64,000 nucleotides of DNA from Xenorhabdus miraniensis (GTDB taxonomy: Bacteria; Pseudomonadota; Gammaproteobacteria; Enterobacterales; Enterobacteriaceae), in the NCBI RefSeq assembly GCF_002632615.1, contig NZ_NITZ01000002.1:308211-372210 (forward strand), in the 5' to 3' direction. Under the pieces are notes generated by a model. It was not told where the DNA came from, made no database searches, and saw only the letters and a program-made list of their open reading frames with translations. Every line of letters starts with the position of its first letter. The stretch's first letter is position 1. Position numbers and translations under genes: made by a program. Positions 39,529 through 49,096 of the stretch are shown piece by piece.

Positions 39529-40185
39529 CTAGATTAATGGGGTGATAAGATAAGTGCAGCGCCGATCGCCGCTGAGAATATATTCGGTTCTTTCCACATT
39601 GGCTTGCAGAATTTCCCGGAATAGCTTCAGCTCTGCCCGACAAAATCCCTGACATGTTTTGGCCGCCGCACAGATGGGGCAATGATTTTCAAAAAACAGA
39701 ATAGCGCCATTTTCTTCGACAGAATAATGAGCCATATAACCTTCCTGGCAGCGTATGGCTACCAGACGCTCAACTTTTTCCTGCAACCCTGCTACCTCTT
39801 CCATTGCCTTTTTATAGTTGGAAAAAGCCTCTTTTTCGCGGGCTCTGATCACTAAATCAATGGCTGTTTCGCCCAATTGACTGCGAATAATCGTAATCAG
39901 ATGAGCTGTAAGCTCTGCATGGGTATCGGGAAATCGGGCATGGCCTTTCTCAGTAAGATGCCAAAGCTGAACAGGACGCCCAACTCCCCTTGCCTCGGAT
40001 CTTGCTTCAACCAGTCCTTCTTTAGCCAGTTTCACAAATTGTTGACGGGCGGCTTCTCCAGTTGTTCCCAATATCTTGCCGGCATCAGAGGCTTGTAAGG
40101 CACCTTGAGTTTTAAGAAGCATTAATAACTTCTCACTCACAGTTTGCCCCTCAATTATTTTATTTTCCAAGTCAGAGGTTGACAT
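39529..40185 (-). CDS. SufR-like Fe-S helix-turn-helix regulator
   Basis: 218 residues. The N-terminal winged helix (ALQASDAGKILGTTGEAARQQFVKLA, about 29-54) is followed by GRPVQLWHLTEKG. The C-terminal cysteines CPICAAAKTCQGFC (about 172-185) would hold an iron-sulfur cluster, as in SufR-type sensors. It diverges from an MFS transporter, with a 6-2-6 palindrome between them. I infer redox or iron-sulfur control of that transporter; no suf genes are nearby. Confidence 0.75.
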   Translation of the reverse strand: MSTSDLENKIIEGQTVSEKLLMLLKTQGALQASDAGKILGTTGEAARQQFVKLAKEGLVEARSEARGVGRPVQLWHLTEKGHARFPDTHAELTAHLITIIRSQLGETAIDLVIRAREKEAFSNYKKAMEEVAGLQEKVERLVAIRCQEGYMAHYSVEENGAILFFENHCPICAAAKTCQGFCRAELKLFREILQANVERTEYILSGDRRCTYLITPLI

Positions 40186-40212
40186 ATTGTTGATCCCGAC
40201 ATTAATTTATTC

Positions 40213-40226
40213 CAAGATTTATCTTG
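40213..40226. promoter_or_regulatory. Candidate operator CAAGATTTATCTTG
   Basis: A perfect 6-2-6 inverted repeat between the divergent SufR-like regulator and MFS transporter, with a further AAGAT half at about 40240. Confidence 0.55.
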
Positions 40227-40279
40227 TTTAATTTAACGTAAGATTTTTCACAACTCAACCTGTGTTCAGGATAACAATC

Positions 40280-41692
40280 ATGATAATGACTGAGGAAAGC
40301 CGCTGGAGGGATCTGTTTTCCAGCAAAAATGCGCCTAGTACCATGGCACTTTCACTGGGTGTAGGGTTAATGGCAACCAATACTTTAATCGCGATTACTA
40401 TTTTGCCTTCTGTCGTCAAAGATATTGGCGGATTGAACCTTTATGCCTGGAATACGACATTATTTGTTGTGGCATCCATTATTGGTTCTGTTCTTTCCGC
40501 GAGAGTACTCAGTGCATCAGGCGCAAGAAATGCTTATTTGGTTGCGAGTTTGGTTTTTTTCACCGGCAGTTTATTCTGCACTTTAGCACCCACAATGGAA
40601 ATCATGCTGGTTGGAAGAACCATTCAGGGATTAGGGGGTGGGTTTTTATTTGCACTTTCCTACTTGATGGTTAATCTGGTGTTTGAACAATCACTCTGGC
40701 CCCGGGCTATGGCATTGATTTCAGGGGTGTGGGGCGTGGCAACCTTAATCGGGCCGGCTGTGGGTGGCATTTTCGCTGAAATGAACGTGTGGCGTTATGC
40801 GTTTGGCATTATGTTACCCATTACCTTACTGTATGCTTTGTTCACTTATCAGATTTTGCCCAAAAAACGGGTACAGGATACAACCAAAACGGCATTGCCG
40901 ATTGTGCAGCTTATTCTGTTATCCGCTTCCGTACTCGCTGTTTCCTCAGGAAGTTTGTCACAAGATGTGCGTATCAATATTATCGGCATAGTGACGGCGG
41001 TGGTATTGGTATCTTTATTGATTGCCCATGAACGCAGAACTTCAGCGAGATTATTGCCCGAAAATGCGTTGAGTTTGCGCTCTCCCCACTTGGTCTTATT
41101 CACCACCTTATCACTTCTGGTGATAGGTTTGGCGGGTGATGTTTTCGTTCCCTATTTTTTGCAGGTACTGCATGGGCAATCGCCTTTGGTGTCTGGTTAT
41201 ATGGTTGCGACCGCCGCATTGGGTTGGACGCTAGGGGAAATGCTCAGCGCTAGCTGGCATGGTGCGAGAATGCGTTTTTCAATTGTGAGTGGCCCTGTCT
41301 TCATGTTGATTGGCATGCTTCTGTTGCTTGTGATGTTGCCCTATCAATCAGCAGGTGAGTGGCAAATAATATTATCGATCATTTTGGGATTGGGGTTGTT
41401 TGGTTTTGGCGTCGGTTTTGGTTGGCCTCATCTTTTAACCCGTATTTTGCAAGTTTCCAGTGACGCTGATAAAAACATTGCGGGTTCATCCATTACTACT
41501 GTTCAGCTATTTGCCACCGCATTCGGTTCCGCACTGGCTGGGATGGTCACCAATATATTTGGATTTTATCAGCCCGGTGGCGTGGAGGGCGCGGCTTCTT
41601 CTTCCCATTGGTTATTTCTACTCTTCTCTATCGCACCAGTATTGGCATTATTGACTGCGTATAAATCAGCAAGAATTAAAGTAGGGGAATAA
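40280..41692 (+). CDS. MFS efflux transporter
   Basis: 470 residues from the ATG at 40280 (AGGA upstream). It has about 14 hydrophobic segments of the DHA2 drug:proton antiporter type, with IQGLGGGFLFALSYL and GVWGVATLIGPAVGG (motif C-like). It is divergent from a SufR-like regulator and has a terminator downstream. A multidrug or metabolite efflux pump is likely; the substrate is unknown. Confidence 0.82.
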   Translation: MIMTEESRWRDLFSSKNAPSTMALSLGVGLMATNTLIAITILPSVVKDIGGLNLYAWNTTLFVVASIIGSVLSARVLSASGARNAYLVASLVFFTGSLFCTLAPTMEIMLVGRTIQGLGGGFLFALSYLMVNLVFEQSLWPRAMALISGVWGVATLIGPAVGGIFAEMNVWRYAFGIMLPITLLYALFTYQILPKKRVQDTTKTALPIVQLILLSASVLAVSSGSLSQDVRINIIGIVTAVVLVSLLIAHERRTSARLLPENALSLRSPHLVLFTTLSLLVIGLAGDVFVPYFLQVLHGQSPLVSGYMVATAALGWTLGEMLSASWHGARMRFSIVSGPVFMLIGMLLLLVMLPYQSAGEWQIILSIILGLGLFGFGVGFGWPHLLTRILQVSSDADKNIAGSSITTVQLFATAFGSALAGMVTNIFGFYQPGGVEGAASSSHWLFLLFSIAPVLALLTAYKSARIKVGE

Positions 41693-41702
41693 ATTTATTA
41701 TT

Positions 41703-41736
41703 AACGGCATTATCGAAAAAATAATGCCGTTTTTTC
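41703..41736 (+). terminator. Rho-independent terminator after MFS gene
   Basis: An 11-bp stem (41703-41713 with 41721-41731), a 7-nt loop and a T-run to 41736. Confidence 0.88.
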
Positions 41737-41806
41737 ATGATGTGCAGAGGGAGATATTCATATAATAGTGATGATTAATTCCATAAATAAGAGATAAGGA
41801 TATTTG

Positions 41807-42835
41807 ATGTTAGTTATTTCCCCTAGGCCAAAGAATGGTTGTCGTATCCGAATGACAGAGCCGAAACGCAGTTATTTATTGATAATTAAACAATTTTTTA
41901 TACTGTTTTTATTGCTCATTGGCATGAGCAACGCATCAGCCAGAGAGATAAAACAAGAAACAACAACCGTTGATATTCCTGCATTAAGCAAGCGCGTGAC
42001 GGATATCTCTGAAGTCCTAACGAAAGAAGAGCGTCAGGGCCTGACCCGAAAACTGAAAAAGTTGCAATCTGAAGAAAAAGTACAGATGGCAGTCCTGATT
42101 ATTCCGACGACGGGCAGTGATACTGTTGAGGAATTTGCTTCCCGTGTATTTGATAAATGGAAGTTAGGCAATAAAGAACGCAATGATGGCATCTTGTTTG
42201 TGATCGCTTCTGATGACCATAAAATGCGTATTGCAGTTGGCTCCGGTTTAGAACGTAAATTATCCGATGGCAAGGTTACACTCATTTTGTTGCAGGATGT
42301 GAAACCGGCTTTCAAAGAAGGCGCTTATTATCAGGGAATTAGCAAGGCAATTGATTCAATTGGTACGTGGCTGAAAAAATCCGAACAAGCGGAAGCACAG
42401 AAAGAAACGGCGAAGATTGTTCAGGCTTTTGAAGAAGGCGATGGCGCATTCAGCAAGATATCCGGCAAAGATATCTTTATGCTACTGGGTTTTTGGTTGG
42501 TGAGTATAATCTTACTGCCACTGAAAGTTTTTCGTACAGGGCATTGGTTTAAGCGTTTTATCAAGAGTGTTCTGACTATCGCGGTAGGAACCTATGTACT
42601 GAACTTTATTGGGTTATTTTCTTCCATTCCGGCAGAGTTTTATCTGCTCATTATCCTGTTACCCGTGATTCTGGTGTTTTTTCTGATCTCGTCCGTGATG
42701 TCATTATTGAAAAGCCTGTTCGGCAGCCTTTTTGGGGGCTTGCTTGGGGGCTGTAGTTCTGATCGTAATGATGATGATAATTTTTCCGGCGGTGGCGGCA
42801 GAAGTAGCGGTGGTGGAGCTTCAGGCGATTGGTAA
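41807..42835 (+). CDS. YgcG-like TPM-domain membrane protein
   Basis: 342 residues from the ATG at 41807 (AAGG upstream). A signal peptide or anchor lies at about 27-46 (FFILFLLLIGMSNASA) and a TPM domain at about 50-190 (LTKEERQGL, VDKWKLGNKERNDGILFVIA-like segment). Two transmembrane helices follow at about 225-300, then a Gly/Ser-rich tail GGGGRSSGGGASGDW typical of this family. TPM proteins have been linked to membrane-protein or photosystem repair; the role in enterobacteria is unclear. Confidence 0.8.
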   Translation: MLVISPRPKNGCRIRMTEPKRSYLLIIKQFFILFLLLIGMSNASAREIKQETTTVDIPALSKRVTDISEVLTKEERQGLTRKLKKLQSEEKVQMAVLIIPTTGSDTVEEFASRVFDKWKLGNKERNDGILFVIASDDHKMRIAVGSGLERKLSDGKVTLILLQDVKPAFKEGAYYQGISKAIDSIGTWLKKSEQAEAQKETAKIVQAFEEGDGAFSKISGKDIFMLLGFWLVSIILLPLKVFRTGHWFKRFIKSVLTIAVGTYVLNFIGLFSSIPAEFYLLIILLPVILVFFLISSVMSLLKSLFGSLFGGLLGGCSSDRNDDDNFSGGGGRSSGGGASGDW

Positions 42836-43000
42836 TTGTTTTTTGGTATTTGGGTGGGGAATTTATCCCCGCCGATATAAATTGTTTTTTAATATCAATA
42901 GATTCATTATTATTAATAATAATGAAATTGAATTATCGCCAATATTCATCACATTCGTACTAATAACGACAATAAATTGAAGAAAGAGGTATAAGAAAAA

Positions 43001-43025
43001 CCAGTAGAAACAGATTTCCCACTGG
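43001..43025 (-). terminator. Weak terminator hairpin of DUF305 gene
   Basis: A short CCAGT/ACTGG stem with a 15-nt loop, with AAAAA before and CTTTTT after, 34 bp downstream of the DUF305 stop. Confidence 0.5.
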
Positions 43026-43058
43026 CTTTTTAGGATTAAGATTCAGAGGGATAAAAGA

Positions 43059-43391
43059 TTATTTCTTATTTTTCTCTAACCATGTTTGCATTTGTTTAAT
43101 CTCAGCATCCTGTGCTCTGATAATATTTTCTGCAAGCTGTCTCATTTCTGGATCTTTGCCATACTTAAGCTCTATTTCAGCCATCTCAACCGCTCCGATA
43201 TGATGCGCCAACATGCCTTTAGCAAAAGCTTGATCAGCATTATCTGCCACCATACTTTTATGCATATCATCATGCATTTTTGTCATTGAAGCATTAAGTT
43301 CCTTTTTCATCGTATCGGTATTTGTATTTGCTACGGCACTGAAAATAAGTGTGCTGGCAACTATTGATGCAAAAACTAACGTTTTTTTCAT
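43059..43391 (-). CDS. DUF305 (CopM-like) secreted protein
   Basis: 110 residues with a signal peptide (MKKTLVFASIVASTLIFSAV). The DUF305 signature is FAKGMLAHHIGAVEMAEIEL (about 59-78) with paired His and Met residues that can bind metal. Similar periplasmic proteins bind copper. It is monocistronic, with SD AAGGAG before ATG. Confidence 0.85.
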   Translation of the reverse strand: MKKTLVFASIVASTLIFSAVANTNTDTMKKELNASMTKMHDDMHKSMVADNADQAFAKGMLAHHIGAVEMAEIELKYGKDPEMRQLAENIIRAQDAEIKQMQTWLEKNKK

Positions 43392-43496
43392 GCGGTTCTC
43401 CTTAGGTTATTTTTAAAAAGATAAAGCTTCCCCTAAGGGTAAGGTCAATAATGTGAAGAAAAATTTTAGTAAATTTACATTCTATATATAGATTTA

Positions 43497-43988
43497 TTAG
43501 TCATGCTCTTCACTACTAATAATGGTGTCTGCCGGAACTATGGCAAGCATAGAGCCGAACAGGCCATAGATGATGTTGCTTTCCTTACGACCCGAATAGA
43601 TATCGCGTATAGCCGCGAACATGGCTACGAGACATGCCGAAGCCCCACAGGCTTGAATAACCCGGAAACCCAAAAAGACTTCTGATGATGAAGTCATGGA
43701 GAGACCGAATGAAGCCGCAATGTAAGCAATCCCACCGCTGAGTAAAACAGGGCGGCGACCGAACCGATCTGATAGCGGGCCAAATAGAAGCTGACCAGCT
43801 CCTAACAAAATCAGGTATGCAGTCAATGTTAACTGGATCGTCCCTGTTCCGGCATCAAGTACATCGGCCATGAGAGGAACGACGGGCAGATACATATCCA
43901 TACCCAGTGATGCCAGTAAATCGAATGGTGATAACAGTAATATTGTGGCGGTAAGAGAATATTGCCAGGAAAAATCTTTTGAGTGCAC
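43497..43988 (-). pseudogene. Truncated CmlA-like MFS chloramphenicol-type exporter
   Basis: 163 residues from a GTG with SD AGGAGA. The sequence follows the first 150 residues of CmlA/Bcr-type exporters closely (SLGMDMYLPVVPLM, GAGQLLFGPLSDRFGRRPVLL, RVIQACGASACLV, GSMLAIVPA) and then ends in an unrelated DTIISSEEHD. About 250 C-terminal residues and seven helices are missing, so it is almost certainly inactive. The upstream leader-peptide attenuator is intact. Confidence 0.85.
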
Positions 43989-44018
43989 GAATCCATCTCC
44001 TAAAGTTAAGGAATTGGC

Positions 44019-44087
44019 GGCGTGCTCATAGAATTGAGTGGTTCTTGAGGACGCCGCAACAACCGAAAAAACTAGGGTTGCTGCGGC
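44019..44087 (-). promoter_or_regulatory. Translational attenuator hairpins of the cmlA-like gene
   Basis: One 12-bp stem (44053-44064 with 44076-44087) follows the leader ORF stop. A second stem (44019-44028 with 44046-44055) overlaps its left arm, so the two exclude each other. This is the layout of ribosome-stalling attenuators upstream of cmlA. Confidence 0.65.
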
Positions 44088-44123
44088 TTATCTCTCTGTT
44101 TTGTGCTCTTTGAGGGTACTCAT
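44088..44123 (-). CDS. Leader peptide of the cmlA-like gene
   Basis: An 11-codon ORF, MSTLKEHKTER, ending just before the first hairpin. It resembles the cmlA leader (which begins MSTSKN). In that system drug-stalled ribosomes in the leader open the downstream structure. No upstream SD was verified. Confidence 0.55.
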   Translation of the reverse strand: MSTLKEHKTER

Positions 44124-44319
44124 ATATAGGTTATCCTGTAGTCAATTAGTATCGTAAGATCTTCATGCTGAGATGCAAAGCGCCTTAAACTACGGATGGT
44201 ACTTTATAGATAATTATTCATTTTTTCTAACTATTTTTGCTTGACTGGTGGCGAAAGCAACATTTATTGGCTGATCTGTGAGCTTTGGAATGGTGAATTT
44301 CCAATATAAAACATCTTGA

Positions 44320-44529
44320 TCACTGGGTTAAAGTGGGTTCGCGGCGCCGTTTGAGTAATCCACTTTCAATGAGCTGTTGATGCCAGAGAGGGATAAATTT
44401 TTGGCAAAAGTCATCGACGTAGCAGCAAAGTTCTTCTATATATATGCCTGAGGATCCCCACCATTTTGTTTTCTTTAGCAAAAACTTTGATCGTGCCTCA
44501 GGCACTTTAGTTCCCTTCTTAGCCGCCAA
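44320..44529 (-). pseudogene. IS982-family transposase N-terminal fragment
   Basis: In the 69-codon frame, residues about 31-69 (EELCCYVDDFCQKFIPLWHQ, then LIESGLLKRRR) match the start of IS982 transposases. It ends at TLTQ where the full protein continues with SEIM. The rest of the element is missing. The residues before 31 are probably read-in from the IS end or flanking DNA. It abuts the 3' end of mutM. Confidence 0.7.
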
Positions 44530-44535
44530 GCCGCT

Positions 44536-45357
44536 TTAATGCTGGCATTGGCGACAGAAAAACGTACTGCGTTGCCCCAATTTTACACTTTCAATTTTCT
44601 CACCACTTTCTCCGCCACAGCGTGGGCAAAGTTCGCCTTTCTTGCCGTAAACAAACAATTCCTGAGCAAAATATCCCGGTTTGCCATCAGATTGCAGAAA
44701 ATCTTTCAACGTCGTCCCGCCTTGTTCTATCGAACGTTGCAATATTTGTTTAATGATATCGGCCAATAAATAGGCCTCTTGCTGCGTCAGTGAATTTACG
44801 GGGCGCTCAGGCAAGATACGCGCAACAAACAACGCTTCATTGGCATAAATATTGCCAACACCAACAACAACTTTGTTATCCATTAGCCAAGGTTTGATAG
44901 CTGTCTTTTTGTTACGCGAAAGAGAGTAAAGGTATTCACCATTAAACAAATCAGAAAGAGGCTCAGGGCCTAAATGAGCCAGTACAGAACACGCGTTTAG
45001 ATTGTCACTCCACAACCATGCACCAAAACGCCGGGGATCGGTATAACGGAGAATTTTGCCATCAGCCATAATCAAATCGACATGATCATGCTTTTCTGGC
45101 GGAAGTTCATCCAACAAAATACGTAAACTGCCCGACATACCCAGATGAATAATAATCCAGCCTTCAGGCAGCTCAAGCAATAAGTACTTTGCCCGACGCT
45201 GAACACTGAGCACGGGCTTATCTGAAAGTTTCATGATTTGCTCGGCAACAGGCCAACGCAAACGTGAATTTCTGACTTCGGCATATTGGATTACATTACC
45301 AACCAAGTGAGGTTCAATCCCCCTGCGGCTGGTTTCCACCTCTGGTAGCTCCGGCAT
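44536..45357 (-). CDS. mutM: Formamidopyrimidine-DNA glycosylase
   Basis: 273 residues. It has the catalytic N-terminal PELPEVET (Pro2 after Met removal, Glu3), the helix-2-turn-helix region [13 protein letters not shown] and the C-terminal zinc finger CPRCGG...CRQCQ. It removes 8-oxoguanine from DNA. In E. coli mutM directly precedes rpmG-rpmB; here an LPS gene block lies between them. Confidence 0.96.
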   Translation of the reverse strand: MPELPEVETSRRGIEPHLVGNVIQYAEVRNSRLRWPVAEQIMKLSDKPVLSVQRRAKYLLLELPEGWIIIHLGMSGSLRILLDELPPEKHDHVDLIMADGKILRYTDPRRFGAWLWSDNLNACSVLAHLGPEPLSDLFNGEYLYSLSRNKKTAIKPWLMDNKVVVGVGNIYANEALFVARILPERPVNSLTQQEAYLLADIIKQILQRSIEQGGTTLKDFLQSDGKPGYFAQELFVYGKKGELCPRCGGESGEKIESVKLGQRSTFFCRQCQH

Positions 45358-45474
45358 ACCGGCTCCTTAAATAAATTATCTACGACATTGCATCTCAGCA
45401 GATTACAATACCGTTTTCATGTATTATTTGCAGCCAAATTTGGTTGGGATAGTCGAGAAAATAGATTAATCACT

Positions 45475-46719
45475 ATGCTTAATATAAAAAATAGCTTTGA
45501 CATAATTAACAGCAAGAAGTCCTTATGGAATTTATCCATTGTTGGGCTGTATATTATTCTTGTTTATCTACCTGATATCACAAGATATAAAAATCTTGTT
45601 ATGACCCTAATTTGTATAACAGCACTATACTATTTGGTAAAAGACTTTCGCCAAGTAGTGAGTTCACTACGGGGTCATTTATTCTTATCCATTTTACTGT
45701 TCGTTCTGGCGATGTTCTATTCTGTTGGAATCTCAATTGACTCTGCTTTGAGTTTCAAAGAAATGAACAAACCCATCTTAAATGGATTACTGCTATTCAG
45801 TTTTACTTTCCCGATTGTGCTGTATCAAGAAAGCAAAGAACGTATTGCGAAGATGATTCTGGTTACATTTATCATCGGGATGATCGCTATTTCGCTGGCA
45901 GATATTGTGAAATACATCATCAACTACTACGCAACGGAGGAAATGCCCTTTATAAATTACAATCACCGTGAATTTTCCTACGGGTTTATTTTTTATTTCC
46001 CTGTATTGTTATGTACTTGGGCGTTATGGAAAAAACACTCACTGCTAAGTTGGTCACTCTTGATTATCGCCTCAGCGATTAGTCTATTTTTACTGCTTGG
46101 AACACTTTCTCGTGGGGCCTGGGTTGCCATTGTGGCAGCGACTGTATTTATCATCACAATTAACAAAGAGTGGAAACTCACTCTCACCGCTGTAATATGT
46201 TTGGGATTATTGGCTGGTGCCACACACTGGGTAACTGCATCTAACCCAAATACCCGGTTATTGCTCCATAAACTCACCCAAACAGACAGTAGTTATCGCT
46301 ATAGCAACGGCACTCAAGGTTCTGCATGGTCTCTGATCATGGAAAACCCCGTCAAGGGATATGGTTTTGGCAATAAAGTTTATCACCAAGTTTATAATAG
46401 CCGAGTGGCAGACTATCCTGACTGGACATTTAGAAATTCAATTGGCCCACATAATGTCTTTTTATCTCTTTGGTTCTCCGCAGGCATTCTCGGCCTGATA
46501 ACGACATTCGTGATGACAGTTTCAGCACTACTGACGGGAAGCCGGATCATTCGTCAACACAGTGGCGTCACTCGACAAGCGGCACTTATCCTTCTAACCG
46601 CTTTCATTAGTTTGTTCATTGTCAGGGGCGCTTTTGAAAACGCCTATCTCAATGAGATAGGTATCTTATTTGGCTTAATGATTGCGTTGTATAACAAAAA
46701 AACAATCGAAAAAAAATAA
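45475..46719 (+). CDS. O-antigen ligase-like membrane protein (Wzy/WaaL family)
   Basis: 414 residues from the ATG at 45475; the open frame extends 87 bp upstream without a better start. It has about 11 transmembrane helices and a large periplasmic loop (about 245-330), with the family's Wzy_C region (LGTLSRGAWVAI, ENPVKGYGFGNKVY, GPHNVFLSLWFSAGILGL; conserved His in PHN). It probably attaches O-antigen to the lipid A core at the periplasmic face. It converges on a glycosyltransferase block. Confidence 0.8.
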   Translation: MLNIKNSFDIINSKKSLWNLSIVGLYIILVYLPDITRYKNLVMTLICITALYYLVKDFRQVVSSLRGHLFLSILLFVLAMFYSVGISIDSALSFKEMNKPILNGLLLFSFTFPIVLYQESKERIAKMILVTFIIGMIAISLADIVKYIINYYATEEMPFINYNHREFSYGFIFYFPVLLCTWALWKKHSLLSWSLLIIASAISLFLLLGTLSRGAWVAIVAATVFIITINKEWKLTLTAVICLGLLAGATHWVTASNPNTRLLLHKLTQTDSSYRYSNGTQGSAWSLIMENPVKGYGFGNKVYHQVYNSRVADYPDWTFRNSIGPHNVFLSLWFSAGILGLITTFVMTVSALLTGSRIIRQHSGVTRQAALILLTAFISLFIVRGAFENAYLNEIGILFGLMIALYNKKTIEKK

Positions 46720-46734
46720 ATTAATCAACAAAAT

Positions 46735-46768
46735 ACCAGTCCATACCATTCGTTGTGCATGGACTGGT
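46735..46768. terminator. Bidirectional terminator
   Basis: A 10-bp perfect stem (46735-46744 with 46759-46768) followed by TTTTATATG, between the convergent ligase-like and glycosyltransferase genes. Confidence 0.75.
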
Positions 46769-46797
46769 TTTATATGTTTCTTAGTTCAATTAGGTGG

Positions 46798-47976
46798 TCA
46801 CTGAAATAACTTTTCCGCAATCACTTTGGTAATCAACTTCGCTCGTTGATCCCAGTTAAAACGTTCCGCAACCAGTCGTTGCGAATGCTCAACTTTTGCT
46901 TTCATTTCAGCGGGATGATTAATCAGCCATTGGATTTGTTCCGCAAAACTTTCTGCATTCTCACTATCAGCAAAATTTACTGCTTTTTCATCGACAGCAT
47001 CGCGAATAGAAGGGAAGTCAGAAATAACCACTGGTTTACCCATGGACATATATTCAAAAAGTTTGAGAGGGGAGGTGTAACGACTACCGATACTGGTTTT
47101 TGTTAGTGGCAGAACACAAATGTCACTATCAGCGATAACCTGAAAGCGTTTTTTAGGTTGGACAAAACCAAGGAAATTGACTTTATCATTTACGCCAATC
47201 TGTTCGGCCGTTTGTCGTAATCGTTCAATTTGTTCAGAAGTACCACCGGCAATATTCAACGCAACATTATCAAGATAAGACATCGCTTTCATTACGGTAG
47301 GAACCCCCTTCCAGCGATGTAAACTGCCTAAATAAAGCACCTGAGTTGGAGCCCCTGTTTTATGTTCTCTGTCAGAAAGCATCTGTTTTGTCGATTCAAC
47401 CGCCAGCATATCAACACCATCAGGTGCCACAACAATAGGCGTTTTGACACCATACTGCCTGTAAATATCTTCGCGCAATAGTGAAGTCAGAACAAAAACA
47501 GCCGTAGAGCATTCATAAACCTGCTGTTCGATTTTTCTCAGTTTCTGATATTTACGCTGGTTTCTGCGACTGACCAGATCATGGGACTCTTTGAATGACT
47601 GAGCAAATACTTCGTGGCTTTCAAAGAAATGAGGAATGCTCGGATGATTACACAACAGGTAATTCGCCATCTTTATATTGCGGGTAAAAACAGCATCAAC
47701 CTGATTCTCTTTGAGCCAGCGAGAAACCTGAATATAAAACAGTTTCTGGGTATTCAAAGGGAAATACCATTTTCTGCGTATATTATGCAAGGCGATTAGC
47801 TCTGATGCAGGCGGTAATGATCTCCCAAGAATCTCCTCAACCTGGCTTTGGCCTTTTGGGGTAATTAAGCAAACATTATGGCCCTGACGAGTAAAAGCAT
47901 CTACGTTCTGCAAAATTTGCAGTGATGCAACCCGATAATCCGGGACAGGGTAAGGATCAATATACGCGATTTTCAT
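46798..47976 (-). CDS. Glycosyltransferase family 4
   Basis: 392 residues from the ATG at 47976, which overlaps the stop of the upstream glycosyltransferase by 1 nt (TAATG); the frame extends upstream. The C-terminal domain has the GT4 sugar-nucleotide motif: YTSPLKLFEYMSMGKPVVISD (EX7E-like, about 310-330). It probably adds a sugar to the LPS core or O-antigen in the cytoplasm. The 1-nt overlap indicates translational coupling. Confidence 0.85.
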   Translation of the reverse strand: MKIAYIDPYPVPDYRVASLQILQNVDAFTRQGHNVCLITPKGQSQVEEILGRSLPPASELIALHNIRRKWYFPLNTQKLFYIQVSRWLKENQVDAVFTRNIKMANYLLCNHPSIPHFFESHEVFAQSFKESHDLVSRRNQRKYQKLRKIEQQVYECSTAVFVLTSLLREDIYRQYGVKTPIVVAPDGVDMLAVESTKQMLSDREHKTGAPTQVLYLGSLHRWKGVPTVMKAMSYLDNVALNIAGGTSEQIERLRQTAEQIGVNDKVNFLGFVQPKKRFQVIADSDICVLPLTKTSIGSRYTSPLKLFEYMSMGKPVVISDFPSIRDAVDEKAVNFADSENAESFAEQIQWLINHPAEMKAKVEHSQRLVAERFNWDQRAKLITKVIAEKLFQ

Positions 47977-49079
47977 TATTTTTTGAGGGCGTTTAATAAG
48001 CGATTCGCTGAATGTTCCCAAGTATACATCGTTTCAATCCTCTGACGGGCATATTTGCCCATCTCTTGCCCTCTATCCGGTAGAGACAAGAGATGATTAA
48101 CCGCATCAGCAATAGCCGAGGCATCGCCAGGGGGGACCAGAATACCAGCCTGGTTCTCATTACCCACTACCTCAGGTATTCCTCCAATATAACTGGCAAT
48201 CACAGGACGCCCACATGCCATCGCTTCAGCAATAGTGATACCAAATGCCTCATCGCCAATACTAGGGAAAATACCCACATCCCCCGCAGCGTAAAATTCA
48301 GGTAATTGATCATGGCCAACAGGTGGATGAAAAATGACAGATTTTTCCAATTGCAATGCAGAAACTCGTTTTTCCAGCAGTTTCAAATCGTCACCGGCAC
48401 CAATAATCAATAACTTTATATCCTTATCCCGCAGTAAAGCCATTGCATCAATGGCTACTTTCATTCCTTTCCAGCCCACCAACCGGCCAGCAAACGTTAA
48501 CAGGAACGTTTCTTCACTGATGCCTAATCGAGTTCGAACGCCAGAGTCAGCAGGATTAAATTTATCGATATCCACGCCATTATAAATGACGCCTGGGAAT
48601 TGCTTAAAGTGATGCTGAATTTGCCAGGCATTGAAATGACTACAGGCAACCCATGCAGATATTTTCTTACCTAATAGCCTATCCCCTTTAAAAAAACTGG
48701 TTCCACCACTCATATAGCAAAATTTAGTGCGGGATGTTTTAGGCATCATTCCAGGCCAAAAGAAATCAAAGGGTTTGGTCAAAATCACCCAATCAAAATT
48801 CTCGGCAATAACGGCTTCGCGGGCATGGCGGGCAAAAGAATAGCGCTCAACAATGCGTTGAAAACGACGTCCGATGTTAAACACGCGTTCTCTGGGAACA
48901 AACGGGAAAGTATGAATATGGATATCTCGTCCACCTAATGCTGGGCGAACATCACCCGTACCACCAAAAATATGGATTTCATGCCCAGCATCCGTCAAAG
49001 CCTTAGCCAACTCCCAAACTGCAGTTTGAATGCCGCCATACGACATGGTAACAGTCACATCGATAAATCCTATTTTCAT
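47976..49079 (-). CDS. Glycosyltransferase family 4 (WaaG-like)
   Basis: 367 residues. The N-terminal acceptor domain has SYGGIQTAVWELAKAL and the C-terminal donor domain has FAGRLVGWKGMKVAIDA (about 189-205) and GDEAFGITIAEAMACGRPVIA (EX7E, about 278-298). It lies within a three-gene minus-strand run, GT9 > GT4 > GT4, of LPS core-type transferases. The acceptor and sugar cannot be told from sequence. Confidence 0.87.
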   Translation of the reverse strand: MKIGFIDVTVTMSYGGIQTAVWELAKALTDAGHEIHIFGGTGDVRPALGGRDIHIHTFPFVPRERVFNIGRRFQRIVERYSFARHAREAVIAENFDWVILTKPFDFFWPGMMPKTSRTKFCYMSGGTSFFKGDRLLGKKISAWVACSHFNAWQIQHHFKQFPGVIYNGVDIDKFNPADSGVRTRLGISEETFLLTFAGRLVGWKGMKVAIDAMALLRDKDIKLLIIGAGDDLKLLEKRVSALQLEKSVIFHPPVGHDQLPEFYAAGDVGIFPSIGDEAFGITIAEAMACGRPVIASYIGGIPEVVGNENQAGILVPPGDASAIADAVNHLLSLPDRGQEMGKYARQRIETMYTWEHSANRLLNALKK

Positions 49080-49096
49080 TTTTATTCAATATCCTT

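Noticed and set aside
44088..44123. Leader ORF considered as chance
   Set aside because: Chance was rejected because length, start residues, position and following hairpins all match the cmlA attenuator arrangement.
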